DNA from: Lichenicoccus sp965277665
GTDB lineage: Bacteria > Pseudomonadota > Alphaproteobacteria > Acetobacterales > Acetobacteraceae
Direction: 5' to 3'
Length of the DNA stretch: 64,000 bases
NCBI RefSeq assembly: GCF_965277665.1
Contig: NZ_OZ255835.1
Coordinates: forward strand, 1,736,001-1,800,000
Numbering within the stretch: position 1 is the first letter of the stretch; each line of letters starts with the position of its first letter. Position numbers and translations under genes: made by a program. Under the pieces are notes generated by a model. The model saw only the letters and a list, made by a program, of their open reading frames with translations, searched no databases and was not told where the DNA came from. Of the stretch, positions 51,556-61,950 are shown piece by piece.

Positions 51556-52786
51556 GCGACGGTGCGAGGCGTTGGCCGGCCGTCCCGGGACGCCGTTCGA
51601 GGTCCTGCTGGCGTTCCTCCGGCTGGGACTGACCTCGTTCGGCGGCCCGGTCGCGCATCTCGGCTATTTCCGCAGCGAACTGGTCGAGCGCCGCGGCTGG
51701 GTGAGCGAGCAGGACTACGCCGAGATCGTCGGGCTGTGCCAGTTCCTGCCCGGACCCGCCTCGAGCCAGGCCGGCTTCGCGCTCGGCCTGCTGCGCGCCG
51801 GGCCAATCGGCGCGCTCGCCGCCTGGGCCGGCTTCACCCTGCCGTCAGCCTTGTTCATGCTGCTGTGCGCCGACCTGGCAGGCGGCCTGGCGGCCTCGCC
51901 GCTCGGCCACGGGCTGTTGCACGGCCTCAGGCTGGCGGCGGTGGCGGTGGTGGCGGGGGCGGTCCTGGGCATGGCGCGATCGCTGTGCCCGGACCGGCCG
52001 CGCGCCGCGATCGCGATGGCCGCTATGCTCGCCACCGCCGCGGCTCCGGCCGGCGTGGCGCAGATGGTCGCCATCTTCCTCGGAGCGGCAGCCGGGCTGC
52101 TGCTGTGCCGGGGCACCGGCGCGCCGCGGGATGCGATACCGATCGTGCAGCCGGTGTCGGCCCCGGCCGGGGCGCGCTGTCTCGGGCTGTTCCTTGCGTT
52201 GCTGGTGTTGCCGCCGGTCCTGGCGGCGCAGCGTCCAGAAGCCGTGCCGCAGGGGCTGAGGCTGTTCGAGGCGTTCAGCCGCGCCGGCGCCCTGGTGTTC
52301 GGCGGCGGCCACGTCGTGCTGCCCCTGCTGCACGATGCCGTCGTCGCGCCCGGCTGGGTGCCGGAGGATCGCTTCCTGGCAGGCTACGGTCTGGTGCAGG
52401 CCGTGCCCGGACCGCTCTTCAGCTTTGCCGCGTATCTCGGAGCGGTCGCCTGGCCGGGTTCCGGCGGCCTGCAGGGTGCCACCATCGCCCTCCTGGCGAT
52501 CTTCCTGCCAGGGCTTCTGCTGGTGGCGGGAACCCTGCCGTTCTGGAACTGGCTGCGCGCCCGTCCGGCAGCACGCGCCGCGGTGCAAGGCGCCAATGCG
52601 GCCGTGGTCGGGCTGCTTGCGATGGCGCTCTACGACCCGCTCTGGACCAGCACGATCCTGCGGCCGGCCGACTTCATCGTGGCCGTGGCCGGCTTCCTGC
52701 TCCTGACGATGTGGCAAGTTCCACCGCTGGCGGTAGTGGCGCTGGGCGCGGCCAGCGGTGCAGCCCTCAGCTTGCATACGGGCTGA
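51515..52786 (+). CDS. chrA: Chromate transporter ChrA
   Basis: A 423-residue two-half CHR-family protein with about ten to twelve helices. Each half has the conserved SFGGPVAHLGYF / FGGGHVVLPLL motif followed by a Gln-x-x-PGP motif (CQFLPGPASSQAGF, VQAVPGPLFSFAAYLG). It expels chromate or takes up related oxyanions. ATG 51515 lies inside the binding-protein gene with no ribosome site; TTG 51572 (404 residues), just after that gene's stop, may be the real start. Confidence 0.92.
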   Translation: MPATPRRSTPAAAERRCEALAGRPGTPFEVLLAFLRLGLTSFGGPVAHLGYFRSELVERRGWVSEQDYAEIVGLCQFLPGPASSQAGFALGLLRAGPIGALAAWAGFTLPSALFMLLCADLAGGLAASPLGHGLLHGLRLAAVAVVAGAVLGMARSLCPDRPRAAIAMAAMLATAAAPAGVAQMVAIFLGAAAGLLLCRGTGAPRDAIPIVQPVSAPAGARCLGLFLALLVLPPVLAAQRPEAVPQGLRLFEAFSRAGALVFGGGHVVLPLLHDAVVAPGWVPEDRFLAGYGLVQAVPGPLFSFAAYLGAVAWPGSGGLQGATIALLAIFLPGLLLVAGTLPFWNWLRARPAARAAVQGANAAVVGLLAMALYDPLWTSTILRPADFIVAVAGFLLLTMWQVPPLAVVALGAASGAALSLHTG

Positions 52787-52935
52787 ATCGAGCCATGCCT
52801 GGACAAGCGTCTCGGAGAAAATATTGCCGTCCGCTGCACCAGGTCGCAGAGCCGATGCCCGACCTTGCGGCTTCACGAGGTCACGGACGAGTATTTTGCC
52901 TGATTGCCCGGCAGCCCCACCCACGGAGAATGCCC

Positions 52936-53787
52936 ATGCGCAGGCTCAGCCTGATTTTGCTGCTTGCCGCTGCCCTGCCCCGGCTTGCGGACGCCGCGCC
53001 GGCACGCTGGCAGACCTTGCCGCCGACGCCTGTAGCACTGGCGACCAGTCACGCAGGCGAGGCAGCGGTCGATGGCATACGCATCCATTATGCCGTCGTC
53101 GGCCAGGGACCGCCGGTCATCCTGCTGCATGGCGGCCTCGCCAACGCGGACTACTGGGGACGCCAGGTGCGGGCGCTGGCGCCGCGTCACCGCGTGATTG
53201 TCATGGACAGCCGCGGGCACGGACGCAGCACGCGAGACGGCCGTCCGTTCGGCTACGACCTGATGGCAAACGACGTGGTCGGGCTGATGGACGCGCTCGG
53301 GATCCGGCGCGCGGACATCGTGGGCTGGAGCGACGGCGCCATCATCGGTCTCGATCTCGCCATGCGCCATGCCGATCGCATCCGGTCCGTGTTCGCCTTC
53401 GCCGCCAACGTGACGACCGACGGCGTGCGGGACGGCGTCGAGAAGAACCCGAACTTCGCCGCCTTCATCCGCCGCGCCGGCGACGAGTATAGACGCTACT
53501 CGGCAACGCCCGGGCAGTACGACGCCTTCGTCGCGCAGATCGGCCGCATGTGGGCGGACCAGCCGAACTGGACCGACGCGCAGCTCGCCGCAATCCGCAC
53601 TCCGGTGCTGGTCGCGGACGGCGACCATGACGAGGCCATCAAGCGCCAGCACACCGAGCACATCGCCGCCGCCATTCCCGACGCCGGATTGCTGATCCTG
53701 CCGAACACCAGCCACTTCGCGTTCCTGCAGGACCCCGCTCTGTTCAACGCCGCCCTGCTAAACTTTCTCGACCAGGGCAGGCGTTAG
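52936..53787 (+). CDS. Secreted alpha/beta hydrolase
   Basis: A 283-residue hydrolase with a signal peptide (LSLILLLAAALPRLADAAP). Oxyanion region LLHGGLANADYW, nucleophile elbow GWSDGAI (Ser), acid in VADGDHDEAI and His in NTSHFAFLQ. ATG 52936 has GGAG 7 bases upstream; ATG 52930 is adjacent to it. Substrate unknown; looks like a periplasmic esterase or lactonase. The stop overlaps the convergent Nramp gene stop by 4 bp. The 149 bp between it and chrA shows no gene. Confidence 0.88.
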   Translation: MRRLSLILLLAAALPRLADAAPARWQTLPPTPVALATSHAGEAAVDGIRIHYAVVGQGPPVILLHGGLANADYWGRQVRALAPRHRVIVMDSRGHGRSTRDGRPFGYDLMANDVVGLMDALGIRRADIVGWSDGAIIGLDLAMRHADRIRSVFAFAANVTTDGVRDGVEKNPNFAAFIRRAGDEYRRYSATPGQYDAFVAQIGRMWADQPNWTDAQLAAIRTPVLVADGDHDEAIKRQHTEHIAAAIPDAGLLILPNTSHFAFLQDPALFNAALLNFLDQGRR

Positions 53788-55037
53788 AGGCTGCCTGCGC
53801 CTTGCAAGCCGCCGAACACGCCAAGTGCGGTGGTGAGCCCTGAGACGGCCACTACCAGCCAGAAATACGGCCCGCGCAGCCGGTGCTGGTCCGGCAGCGC
53901 GCGTACCGCAAGCGCGATCAGGAAGCCCAGCACCAGAGGCAGCAGCAGCGCATTCATCACCTGCACGCCGACATTGAGCGCCACCAGGTCCGGCCACACC
54001 GCCACCAGCAGCGCGCCCGCCACCACGCAAGTGGCGTAGATGCCGTAGAACCAGCGCGCCTCCAGCGGCCGCAACTCCAGCGAGCGGCGATAGCCGGCAA
54101 CCTCGCCGACGCCCCAGGCCAGCGCCAGGGAGGCCACGATCGCCGCCACCATGCCGGCGCCGAGCACGCCCAGGCTGAACACCAGACGACCGGCCTGGCC
54201 GCCGAGGAACGGGGTCAGCGCCTGGCTCATCTCGCCGATCGTATTCAGGCTGGCATCCGGCCGGTTCGGCGCAATCGTGGCGGCACACGCGATCAGTACC
54301 GCGGCCATCACCAGCTGCGTGATGACCGCGCCGATCGCGGTATCCCAGCGGGCGGCGCCGTAATGCTCGGGACGCAGCTTTTTGTCGGCGACCGCGGACT
54401 GCTGGTAGAAGATCATCCAGGGCATGATGACGGCGCCGATATTGGCAGCCGCGAGATAGACATAGCCCTTGTTGGCGAACGGGATGTTCACCGCGCCACG
54501 CACGATGTCCGCCATGTGCGGGTGCGCCGCCCAGGCGACATAGAAGAACGCCAGCTCGAACAGCCCGACCGCGATCATCACCCGCTCGGCGCGCCGGTAC
54601 GACCCGGTGATCACCACCAGCAGCAGGGCGCCTGCCGCCAGCGCCAGCGTCACCGCCCGTGGCACGCCATAGAGCTCGCCGACGCCTGCCACGCCCGAGA
54701 ACTCGGTCAGCAGCGCCCCGCCGGTGGCGACCGCGAGCCCGGCCGCCGAGACGATCGCCCAGAACCGCCCGAAGGTCTCGCGTATCAGCTCGCCATGGCC
54801 GCGCCCGGTGAAGATGCCGAGCCGCACGGTCAGTTCCTGCACCATGAACAGGATCGGCATCAGCAGGAACTGCAGCAGCAGCAGCCGGTAGCCCCACTGC
54901 ACGCCGCTCTGCCCGGCTGTGATGATGCTGCCCACGTCGGTATCGGCGAGCATGACCACGAGCCCGGGGCCGAACACCGCCGCCGCCCGCGCGAGGCGCG
55001 ACTGCTTGCTCCGGACGGCTTCGCGCGATGTGGGCAA
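53784..55037 (-). CDS. Divergent Nramp-family metal transporter
   Basis: A 417-residue, about eleven-helix Nramp homologue. In helix 1 the usual DPGN metal motif is replaced by ADTDVGS, and in helix 6 MPH is MPW (GAVIMPWMIFYQQSA). Both changes are at metal-binding positions, so specificity probably differs from Mn/Fe (for example Mg or another ion). I believe this motif pair recurs in a conserved proteobacterial subgroup. No metal-responsive site is evident upstream. Confidence 0.9.
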   Translation of the reverse strand: MPTSREAVRSKQSRLARAAAVFGPGLVVMLADTDVGSIITAGQSGVQWGYRLLLLQFLLMPILFMVQELTVRLGIFTGRGHGELIRETFGRFWAIVSAAGLAVATGGALLTEFSGVAGVGELYGVPRAVTLALAAGALLLVVITGSYRRAERVMIAVGLFELAFFYVAWAAHPHMADIVRGAVNIPFANKGYVYLAAANIGAVIMPWMIFYQQSAVADKKLRPEHYGAARWDTAIGAVITQLVMAAVLIACAATIAPNRPDASLNTIGEMSQALTPFLGGQAGRLVFSLGVLGAGMVAAIVASLALAWGVGEVAGYRRSLELRPLEARWFYGIYATCVVAGALLVAVWPDLVALNVGVQVMNALLLPLVLGFLIALAVRALPDQHRLRGPYFWLVVAVSGLTTALGVFGGLQGAGSL

Positions 55038-55127
55038 GAGACTTCATCCTGACGGCTCCGGACCGGAGCGCGCGAAGTTGCGGCGCGGCAGGAGAAGGTC
55101 GGGCGCTCCTGGTGTCAACTCTGCTGC

Positions 55128-55892
55128 TCAGAGCAGCGGCGCGCCCTCCGGCATGTCCTCGACGAACTCGTCCGGGCCGATGAGCAGTTCGTCGAGCACC
55201 AATCCTGCCAGGCTGCGTGTCACAGCACCCCCCGAGGCGAGGGCCGCCTGGTCGAGCCGGCGGGCCGCCTCCCGCATGGCGTCCGCTCGCCGCGGCAGGC
55301 GCAGCAGCAGCCAGTCCACCACCGGCTGCGCCACCGCGAGCTGGCGCTCGGCGAGCAGCCGCTGCAGCAGGATGCGCAGCAATCCCTCCTCCGGCTGCCG
55401 CAGCCCGACGGCCGCCGTCGCCCGCAGCCGGCTCGCGAGGTCGGGCAGCCGCATCTCCCAGCGGGCGGGCGGCGCGCGACCGGAGAGCAGGATCGGCAGA
55501 CGGTCCTCGCGGGCCGCGTTCAGCAGGTGCAGCAGGGCGCGCTCGTCGGCGGCGAGGTCGGCATCGTCGACCGCGATGCCGCCCGCGTCGCCGCTCCTCT
55601 CCGGCAACCGGGTCAGCCCGCGCAACGCCGTGCCGGGCAGCAGCAGCGCGTCATGGTCCTGCGCCCAGACCTGCAGCAGGTGGGTCTTGCCGCTGCCGGC
55701 CGCACCCCATAGCGCCAGCCGATGGTCGGGCCAGTCGGTCTCGCGGCGGCGCTCGAGCCAGGCCAGCGCCGCGGCGTTCGATGGGGCGGCGATGAAATCC
55801 GCGCGCGCGAAGCGTGGCCGGTGCGCGAACGGCAATGCAAGCTGCCGCTGCGCGCCGTGCTCTCCACCCGGCCGCTCACCTGATTCTCTCAT
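55128..55892 (-). CDS. hda: DnaA-related regulator Hda/HdaA
   Basis: A 254-residue DnaA-like AAA+ protein without the DNA-binding domain IV. The N-terminal clamp-binding-type peptide is QLALPF, the P-loop is GAAGSGKTHLLQVWA and a Walker B-like element is IAVDDADL. Hda with the beta clamp stimulates ATP hydrolysis by DnaA to prevent re-initiation. Divergent from purM, with 111 bp between starts; hda next to purMN is typical of alphaproteobacteria. Confidence 0.92.
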   Translation of the reverse strand: MRESGERPGGEHGAQRQLALPFAHRPRFARADFIAAPSNAAALAWLERRRETDWPDHRLALWGAAGSGKTHLLQVWAQDHDALLLPGTALRGLTRLPERSGDAGGIAVDDADLAADERALLHLLNAAREDRLPILLSGRAPPARWEMRLPDLASRLRATAAVGLRQPEEGLLRILLQRLLAERQLAVAQPVVDWLLLRLPRRADAMREAARRLDQAALASGGAVTRSLAGLVLDELLIGPDEFVEDMPEGAPLL

Positions 55893-56003
55893 TGTTTTAC
55901 GACGCGCCCCGCCTGCCGTAAAGGAACCCGCATTGCATCTACCCGAGGAACCGCCGGCCAGCCATGCCGGCTTGGTTCGCAACGCGCACGAGGCAGCCAC
56001 CGC

Positions 56004-57074
<1,071 letters not shown>

Positions 57075-57079
57075 TCGGG

Positions 57080-57694
57080 ATGGCGCGCACCCGGGTCGCG
57101 GTGCTGGTCAGCGGACGCGGCAGCAACCTCCACGCGCTGATCGCGGCAAGTGCCGCGCCGGACTATCCGGCCGAGATCGCGCTGGTGCTGAGCAACAATC
57201 CAGCGTCCCCCGGCCTGGACACCGCGCGGGATGCGGGCATCCAGGCGCAGGCGATCGACCACCGTGCGCATGGGCGCGACCGCGCCGCGCACGAGCAGGC
57301 GATCGACGCGGCGCTGCGCGAGGCCGACATCGGCTGCGTCTGCCTCGCCGGCTACATGCGCCTGCTGACCCCGCTGCTCACCACCCGCTGGGCCGGCCGC
57401 ATGCTGAACATCCATCCAAGCCTGCTGCCGGCGTTTCCCGGCCTGCAAACCCACGCACGCGCCTTGCAGGCCGGCGTCACCCTGCATGGCTGCACCGTGC
57501 ACCTGGTCACCGAGCGGGTCGATGACGGCCCGATCCTGGGACAGGCGGCGATCTGCGTGCATCCCGGCGACACGCCGGAGACGCTGGCGGCCCGGGTGCT
57601 GGAGCAGGAGCACCTCCTGTATCCGCTGGCGCTGCGCCGGCATCTCGGCGGCCGCGCGGCCGGGCCGCGCGAAGGCGTGCTGCTTGCGGTGTGA
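57080..57694 (+). CDS. purN: Phosphoribosylglycinamide formyltransferase
   Basis: 10-formyl-THF-dependent GAR transformylase, 204 residues. VLVSGRGSNLHALI binds the GAR phosphate; the catalytic region is NIHPSLLPAFPG (Asn, His) with Asp in ERVDDGPILGQ. ATG 57080 lies 5 bp after purM, so the two are one operon. Confidence 0.96.
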   Translation: MARTRVAVLVSGRGSNLHALIAASAAPDYPAEIALVLSNNPASPGLDTARDAGIQAQAIDHRAHGRDRAAHEQAIDAALREADIGCVCLAGYMRLLTPLLTTRWAGRMLNIHPSLLPAFPGLQTHARALQAGVTLHGCTVHLVTERVDDGPILGQAAICVHPGDTPETLAARVLEQEHLLYPLALRRHLGGRAAGPREGVLLAV

Positions 57695-57764
57695 TGCGGC
57701 ATTTATCGGGTGGCCGCTTTTGCGCTAGATCTGCAGCCCGGAGCGTCCACGAGGATCGACGAGC

Positions 57765-57932
57765 ATGGCAACCGAGCAGGCTCCCCGCAGCGAAGGCGCC
57801 CCGTTGCCGACGACAGCGGAGGCCCTGATGGCCGACCGCCAGATGTTCTGGGCGCGTTTCTGCCGGGCGGCATTCTGGGCCGTGGCGGTCGTCATCGCCA
57901 TCGTGGTGCTGCTCGACTGGACGCTGGTTTAG
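57765..57932 (+). CDS. Small membrane protein, aa3-oxidase subunit IV-like (55 aa)
   Basis: A 55-residue protein with a polar N-terminus and one C-terminal membrane helix (AAFWAVAVVIAIVVLLDWTLV). The pattern ADRQxFW followed by one helix resembles the short bacterial aa3-type cytochrome oxidase subunit IV family. That is a tentative match; no oxidase genes are nearby. The 70-bp gap after purN suggests it may be co-transcribed with it. A dispersed palindromic element follows directly. Confidence 0.65.
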   Translation: MATEQAPRSEGAPLPTTAEALMADRQMFWARFCRAAFWAVAVVIAIVVLLDWTLV

Positions 57933-57934
57933 CA

Positions 57935-58060
57935 GGCCAGGGGCTTTGCCCCCTCGATCCGCTTCGCGGCTCAAGCCCATCAAAGGCGAGCCTTTGAAAT
58001 CCTGAAATTTAAGAATCGGGGTCTGGGGCCTTCGGCCCCAGCGGGACCAGGGCAGCGCCC
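57935..58060. repeat. Dispersed palindromic element, copy 2
   Basis: Shares blocks with the element at 31487-31576 and has additional hairpins (GGGGCCTTCGGCCCC, and an ACCAGGGC...GCCCTGGT pair). It lies between convergent genes. The MFS gene stop (58009) and the codons for its last dozen residues (PLGPKAPDPDS) lie inside the element, so it supplies the protein's C-terminus. Confidence 0.85.
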
Positions 58061-59319
58061 TGGTCTTGCTTCTTCAGCACCCTGTTAGAGCTGCCGACTT
58101 CCGGCAGCGCCAGGGCAGCACCCGCGCACACCAGGTTCACCAGCAGCAGGTACCAGCCCGGCGCGATCACGCTGCCGGTCTGGCGGATCAGCCAGACGAA
58201 GGCAACCTGCGCGGTGCCACCGAAGGCCGCGATCGCCACCGCATAGACCATTCCAAAAAGGGTGGCCATGCCGAACCGCGTCGCGCGCAAGGCCTGCGGC
58301 AGGTGCTGCACCATCAGCACGACACTGGCGACGAAGCCGGATGCCTGCAGCATCGCGATCGCCGCGCACAGCCCGATGAACAAGGCGGCACTGCCGCTGC
58401 GCGAGGCAAGCCACAGGCCGGGCAGCACCAGCAGGGCCAGCAGCAGGCGCGGCCAGATCGCCACGCGCCGGCTGCCGACCCGGTCGGACAGCACGCCGCC
58501 GCCCCATGCGGCGCCCGCGCCGCAGACGCCGATCACCACGGCCACCAGCAGCGCGTTGCGTATCGGCAGGTGCAGCGCGGTCAGCGCGTAGCTGGTGGAG
58601 AAATTCAGGAAATACTGGGTGACGGTGCCCCCCGCCATCATCAGGAAGCCGCAGGCCAGCACCCGGCGCAGCGACGGATGCGCAGCAGGCTCGGCGACCG
58701 GGGCGCCACGTCGCGGCGCGACAGGGTTGCCACGTCGCGGCTCATGCAGCCCCGAGCGCAGCCAGAGCCCGACCGGCACCACCGCGGTGCCGAGCAGGAA
58801 CGGCACCCGCCAGCCCCAGCGCGACAGCGCGGCGGGTCCGAGCAGCACGTCCAGCAGCACGCCGACCAGGCCGCACAGCAGCACCGCGCAGGCCTGGCTC
58901 ACCCCCTGCCAGGCGATGAGCCGTCCCTGCCGCCCGCTGCCGGCGGCGTCGAGCAGGAAGATCGTGGCGGGACCGGCCTCGCCGCCCCAGGCGAGGCCCT
59001 GGATCAGGCGCGCCAGCACCAGCAGCAGCGGCGCGGCCGTGCCGAGCGTGGCAAAGCCCGGCAGCAGGCCGATGATCAGGCTGCCGACCCCCATCAGCGC
59101 CAGCGAGGCCAGCATGCCGGCCCGGTTGCCGCGGCCGTCGGCCAGCGCCCCGATCAGCAGCGCACCGAGCGGCCGGGTGACGAAGCCGACCCCGAAGGTG
59201 GAGACCGACAGCAGCAGCGACAGCTCCGGGTCGTGCGCCGGGAAGAACGCCCGGCCGATCATCACCGCGAAGGTGCCGTAGGCGATGAAGTCGAACACCT
59301 CGAGGGTGTTGCCGAGCAC
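58009..59319 (-). CDS. MFS metabolite:H+ symporter (start uncertain)
   Basis: A twelve-helix MFS protein of the MHS type; the family start GNTLEVFDFIAYGTFAVMIGRAFF and loop motif GVGFVTRPLGALLIGALADGRGNR are clear. The first in-frame standard start codon by the homology is GTG 59319 (436 residues), but homologues usually have about ten more residues. Further upstream in frame there is no ATG, GTG or TTG, only five 15-bp repeats (59361-59435) and then ndk. Translation may be coupled to ndk or use a rare start such as CTG. An internal duplicated linker (RRGNPVAPRRGAPVA) lies mid-protein. Substrate: probably a carboxylate. Confidence 0.85.
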   Translation of the reverse strand: MLGNTLEVFDFIAYGTFAVMIGRAFFPAHDPELSLLLSVSTFGVGFVTRPLGALLIGALADGRGNRAGMLASLALMGVGSLIIGLLPGFATLGTAAPLLLVLARLIQGLAWGGEAGPATIFLLDAAGSGRQGRLIAWQGVSQACAVLLCGLVGVLLDVLLGPAALSRWGWRVPFLLGTAVVPVGLWLRSGLHEPRRGNPVAPRRGAPVAEPAAHPSLRRVLACGFLMMAGGTVTQYFLNFSTSYALTALHLPIRNALLVAVVIGVCGAGAAWGGGVLSDRVGSRRVAIWPRLLLALLVLPGLWLASRSGSAALFIGLCAAIAMLQASGFVASVVLMVQHLPQALRATRFGMATLFGMVYAVAIAAFGGTAQVAFVWLIRQTGSVIAPGWYLLLVNLVCAGAALALPEVGSSNRVLKKQDQGAALVPLGPKAPDPDS

Positions 59320-59360
59320 CGCGGCGACGATCTGACCTGGCGGTATGGCCTCCGGAGACC

Positions 59361-59435
59361 CGGTGCTGCTCGGGCCGGTGCTGCTCTGGTCGGTGCTGCT
59401 CAGGCCGGTGCTGCTCAGGCCGGTGCTGCTCAGGG
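59361..59435 (-). repeat. Five 15-bp units at the ndk stop
   Basis: Five consecutive 15-bp units with core CGGTGCTGCTC (plus strand) start at 59361, 59376, 59391, 59406 and 59421. The last contains the ndk stop (59430-59432). On the minus strand they read LSSTG repeats in the MFS frame and repeated TGA stops in the ndk frame. Confidence 0.93.
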
Positions 59436-59852
59436 AAGAATCTCGGTCCCCGAGAAGAAGAAGGCGATCTCGGCGGCGGCGTTCTCCGGACTGTCGGAGC
59501 CGTGCACCGAATTCGCCTCGATGCTTTCGGCGAACTGCGCGCGCACCGTGTGCGGCTCGGCCTGCTTCGGGTTGGTGGCGCCCATCACGGAACGGTTCTT
59601 CAGCACCGCGCCCTCGCCCTCGAGGACCTGCACCACCACCGGGCCCGCGGTCATCGAGGCGACCAGGCTCGCATAGAACGGACGCTCTCGATGCACCGCA
59701 TAGAAGGCGCCGGCCTCCAGGTCGGACAGGCGGATGCGGCGCTGGGCGACGATGCGCAGGCCGGCTGCCTCGAACAGCGCGTTGATGCGACCGGTCAGGT
59801 TGCGCCGGGTGGCGTCCGGCTTGATGATGGAAAGCGTGCGCTCGGTCGCCAT
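59430..59852 (-). CDS. ndk: Nucleoside diphosphate kinase
   Basis: Transfers phosphate between nucleoside triphosphates and diphosphates through a phospho-His. The 140-residue protein starts ATERTLSIIKPDATRRN; the active-site His is in NSVHGSDSPENA, and the C-terminus FFFSGTEILP is standard. It is followed directly by the repeat-laden junction to the MFS gene, and is divergent from the ABC-F gene with about 106 bp between starts. Confidence 0.97.
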   Translation of the reverse strand: MATERTLSIIKPDATRRNLTGRINALFEAAGLRIVAQRRIRLSDLEAGAFYAVHRERPFYASLVASMTAGPVVVQVLEGEGAVLKNRSVMGATNPKQAEPHTVRAQFAESIEANSVHGSDSPENAAAEIAFFFSGTEILP

Positions 59853-59958
59853 GTCCTGGCTCCTTGTAAAGTTTCTGGGTGAAGTCTGTTGCTACCGGGC
59901 GCGCATCTAGAACAAATCGGCCGGGCTGGCCACACGCCCTTCGCCGCGGAACCACCAC

Positions 59959-61878
59959 TTGAGCCTGCTCGTCATCTCCGGCCTCACCCTGCGCATCGCG
60001 GGCCGCACACTGCTGGATGGCGCCGATCTCACGATCGAGCCGGGCCGCCGGGTCGGCCTGCTGGGGCGCAACGGCGCCGGCAAGTCCACCCTGCTGGCGG
60101 CGATCGCCGGCGACATCGCGCCCGACGGCGGCGAGATCCGGCTGTCGTCGCGCGCACGCATCGCGCGGATCCTGCAGGAAGCGCCATCGGGTCCGGGAAG
60201 TCTGCTGCAAACCGTGCTCGATGGCGATACCGAGCGCGCCGGCCTGCTTGACGCCGCCGGGACCGAGCTTGATCCGGCCCGGCTCGCCGACATCCACGAG
60301 CGCCTTCGCGGGATTGCCGCCGACAGCGCGCCCGCGCGGGCGGCGACCATCCTGGCCGGCCTCGGCTTCGACGCGGCGGCACAGGCGCGCGCCGTGTGCG
60401 AATTCTCCGGCGGCTGGCGCATGCGGGTGGCGCTGGCGACCGCCCTGTTCCTGCAGCCCGACCTGCTGCTGCTCGACGAGCCGACCAACCATCTCGACCT
60501 CGAGGCGACGCTCTGGCTGGAGACCTGGCTGGCGCGCTTCCCGGGTGCCGCGCTGATCGTCAGCCACGACCGCAACCTGCTCGACCGCGCGGTGCACGCG
60601 ATCGCCCATCTCGATGGCGGCAAGCTGTCGCTCACCCCGGGCGGCTACGACGAGTTCGTACGCCTACGCACCGAGCGCGCACTGCAGCAGAACCGCGCGG
60701 CGGAGCGCATCGCCCAGCGGCGCGCTGACATGCAATCCTTCGTCGACCGGTTCCGCGCCAAGGCGACCAAGGCACGGCAGGCGCAGGCCCGCATCAAGGC
60801 GCTGGAAAAGCTCGACCATATCGAGAGCGTGGTCGAGGACGCGCCGGTCCGCTTCGCCTTCCCGGAGCCGGCACAGCTCGCCCCGCCGATGCTGAGCATG
60901 GACCGGGTCGATGCCGGCTATGACGGCAAGCCGGTGCTGCGCGGGCTGACGCTGCGCCTGGACATGGACGACCGCATCGCCCTGCTGGGCGCCAACGGAT
61001 GCGGCAAGTCCACCTTCGCCAAGCTCATCGCCGGCCGCCTCGCGCCGATGCGCGGCAGCCTCGCTCTCGCGCGCCAGCTCAGGGTCGGCTATTTCGCGCA
61101 GCACCAGGCCGACGAGCTGGAACCGGAGGAGAGCCCGGTCGCGCACATGGCGCGCGCCATGCCGGAAGCGCCGCCGACCCTGCTGCGCGGCCAGCTCGCG
61201 CGCTTCGGCCTCGATGCCGACCGCGCCGGCACTCCGTCGCGCGACCTCTCCGGCGGCGAGAAGGCCCGGCTGCTGCTGGCGCTGGCAACCCGCGATGCGC
61301 CGCAGCTGCTGATCCTGGACGAGCCCACCAACCATCTCGACATCGACGCCCGCGAGGCGCTGGTGCGGGCGCTGGCCGAGTTTTCCGGCGCTTTGTTGCT
61401 GATCAGCCACGACGCCCATCTGGTCGAGCTGGTGGCCGACCGGCTGTGGCTGGTCGGCGACGGCACCGTGCGGCCGTTCGACGGCGACATGGCGGACTAC
61501 CGCACCTGGCTGGGTGAACGCGCCCGGATCGCCAACCGCGTGGCCCATGCGGCGCCCGCTCCCGGTGAAGCCGCCAATCCCGGACTTGTCGCCAATCCCC
61601 GGCAGGCGGCCGATCGGCGCGACCGGGCGGAGCAGCGACGGGTGCTGGCGCCGGTTCGCAGGCGGGCGCAGGAGGCGGAGCGGACGATGGCAAGGTTGGC
61701 CGCGGAGCGCACCGCGCTGGAACGGCGCCTGGCGGACCCGGCCCTCTACCTGACCGGCAAGGCCGGCGAGATCACCGAAATGCACACCCGGCTGGCGGCG
61801 ATCGGCCGCCAGGCCAGCGCGGCGGAGGAGCAGTGGCTGCTGGCCGAACACGAACTCGAAGCCGCGAACGTGAATTGA
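59959..61878 (+). CDS. ABC-F family ATPase
   Basis: A 639-residue soluble ABC-F protein with two ATPase domains. First: GRNGAGKSTLL and LLLLDEPTNHLDLEATLWLE; second: GANGCGKSTFAK, LSGGEKARLLLAL and ILDEPTNHLDI. The linker between them is basic and helical, and a C-terminal coiled coil (RRAQEAERTMARLAAERTALERRL) is present. Such proteins (Uup/YheS types) act on ribosomes. The start is TTG 59959. The stop lies in an imperfect duplication (AACGTGAATTG / AACGTGAGGATTG, 61868-61891). Confidence 0.92.
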   Translation: MSLLVISGLTLRIAGRTLLDGADLTIEPGRRVGLLGRNGAGKSTLLAAIAGDIAPDGGEIRLSSRARIARILQEAPSGPGSLLQTVLDGDTERAGLLDAAGTELDPARLADIHERLRGIAADSAPARAATILAGLGFDAAAQARAVCEFSGGWRMRVALATALFLQPDLLLLDEPTNHLDLEATLWLETWLARFPGAALIVSHDRNLLDRAVHAIAHLDGGKLSLTPGGYDEFVRLRTERALQQNRAAERIAQRRADMQSFVDRFRAKATKARQAQARIKALEKLDHIESVVEDAPVRFAFPEPAQLAPPMLSMDRVDAGYDGKPVLRGLTLRLDMDDRIALLGANGCGKSTFAKLIAGRLAPMRGSLALARQLRVGYFAQHQADELEPEESPVAHMARAMPEAPPTLLRGQLARFGLDADRAGTPSRDLSGGEKARLLLALATRDAPQLLILDEPTNHLDIDAREALVRALAEFSGALLLISHDAHLVELVADRLWLVGDGTVRPFDGDMADYRTWLGERARIANRVAHAAPAPGEAANPGLVANPRQAADRRDRAEQRRVLAPVRRRAQEAERTMARLAAERTALERRLADPALYLTGKAGEITEMHTRLAAIGRQASAAEEQWLLAEHELEAANVN

Positions 61879-61950
61879 ACGTGAGGATTGAGTTCTAAGC
61901 GATTTCATTTCATATTCAGGTCTATCGGCAAGAAGGCGAATGACCTGTTC

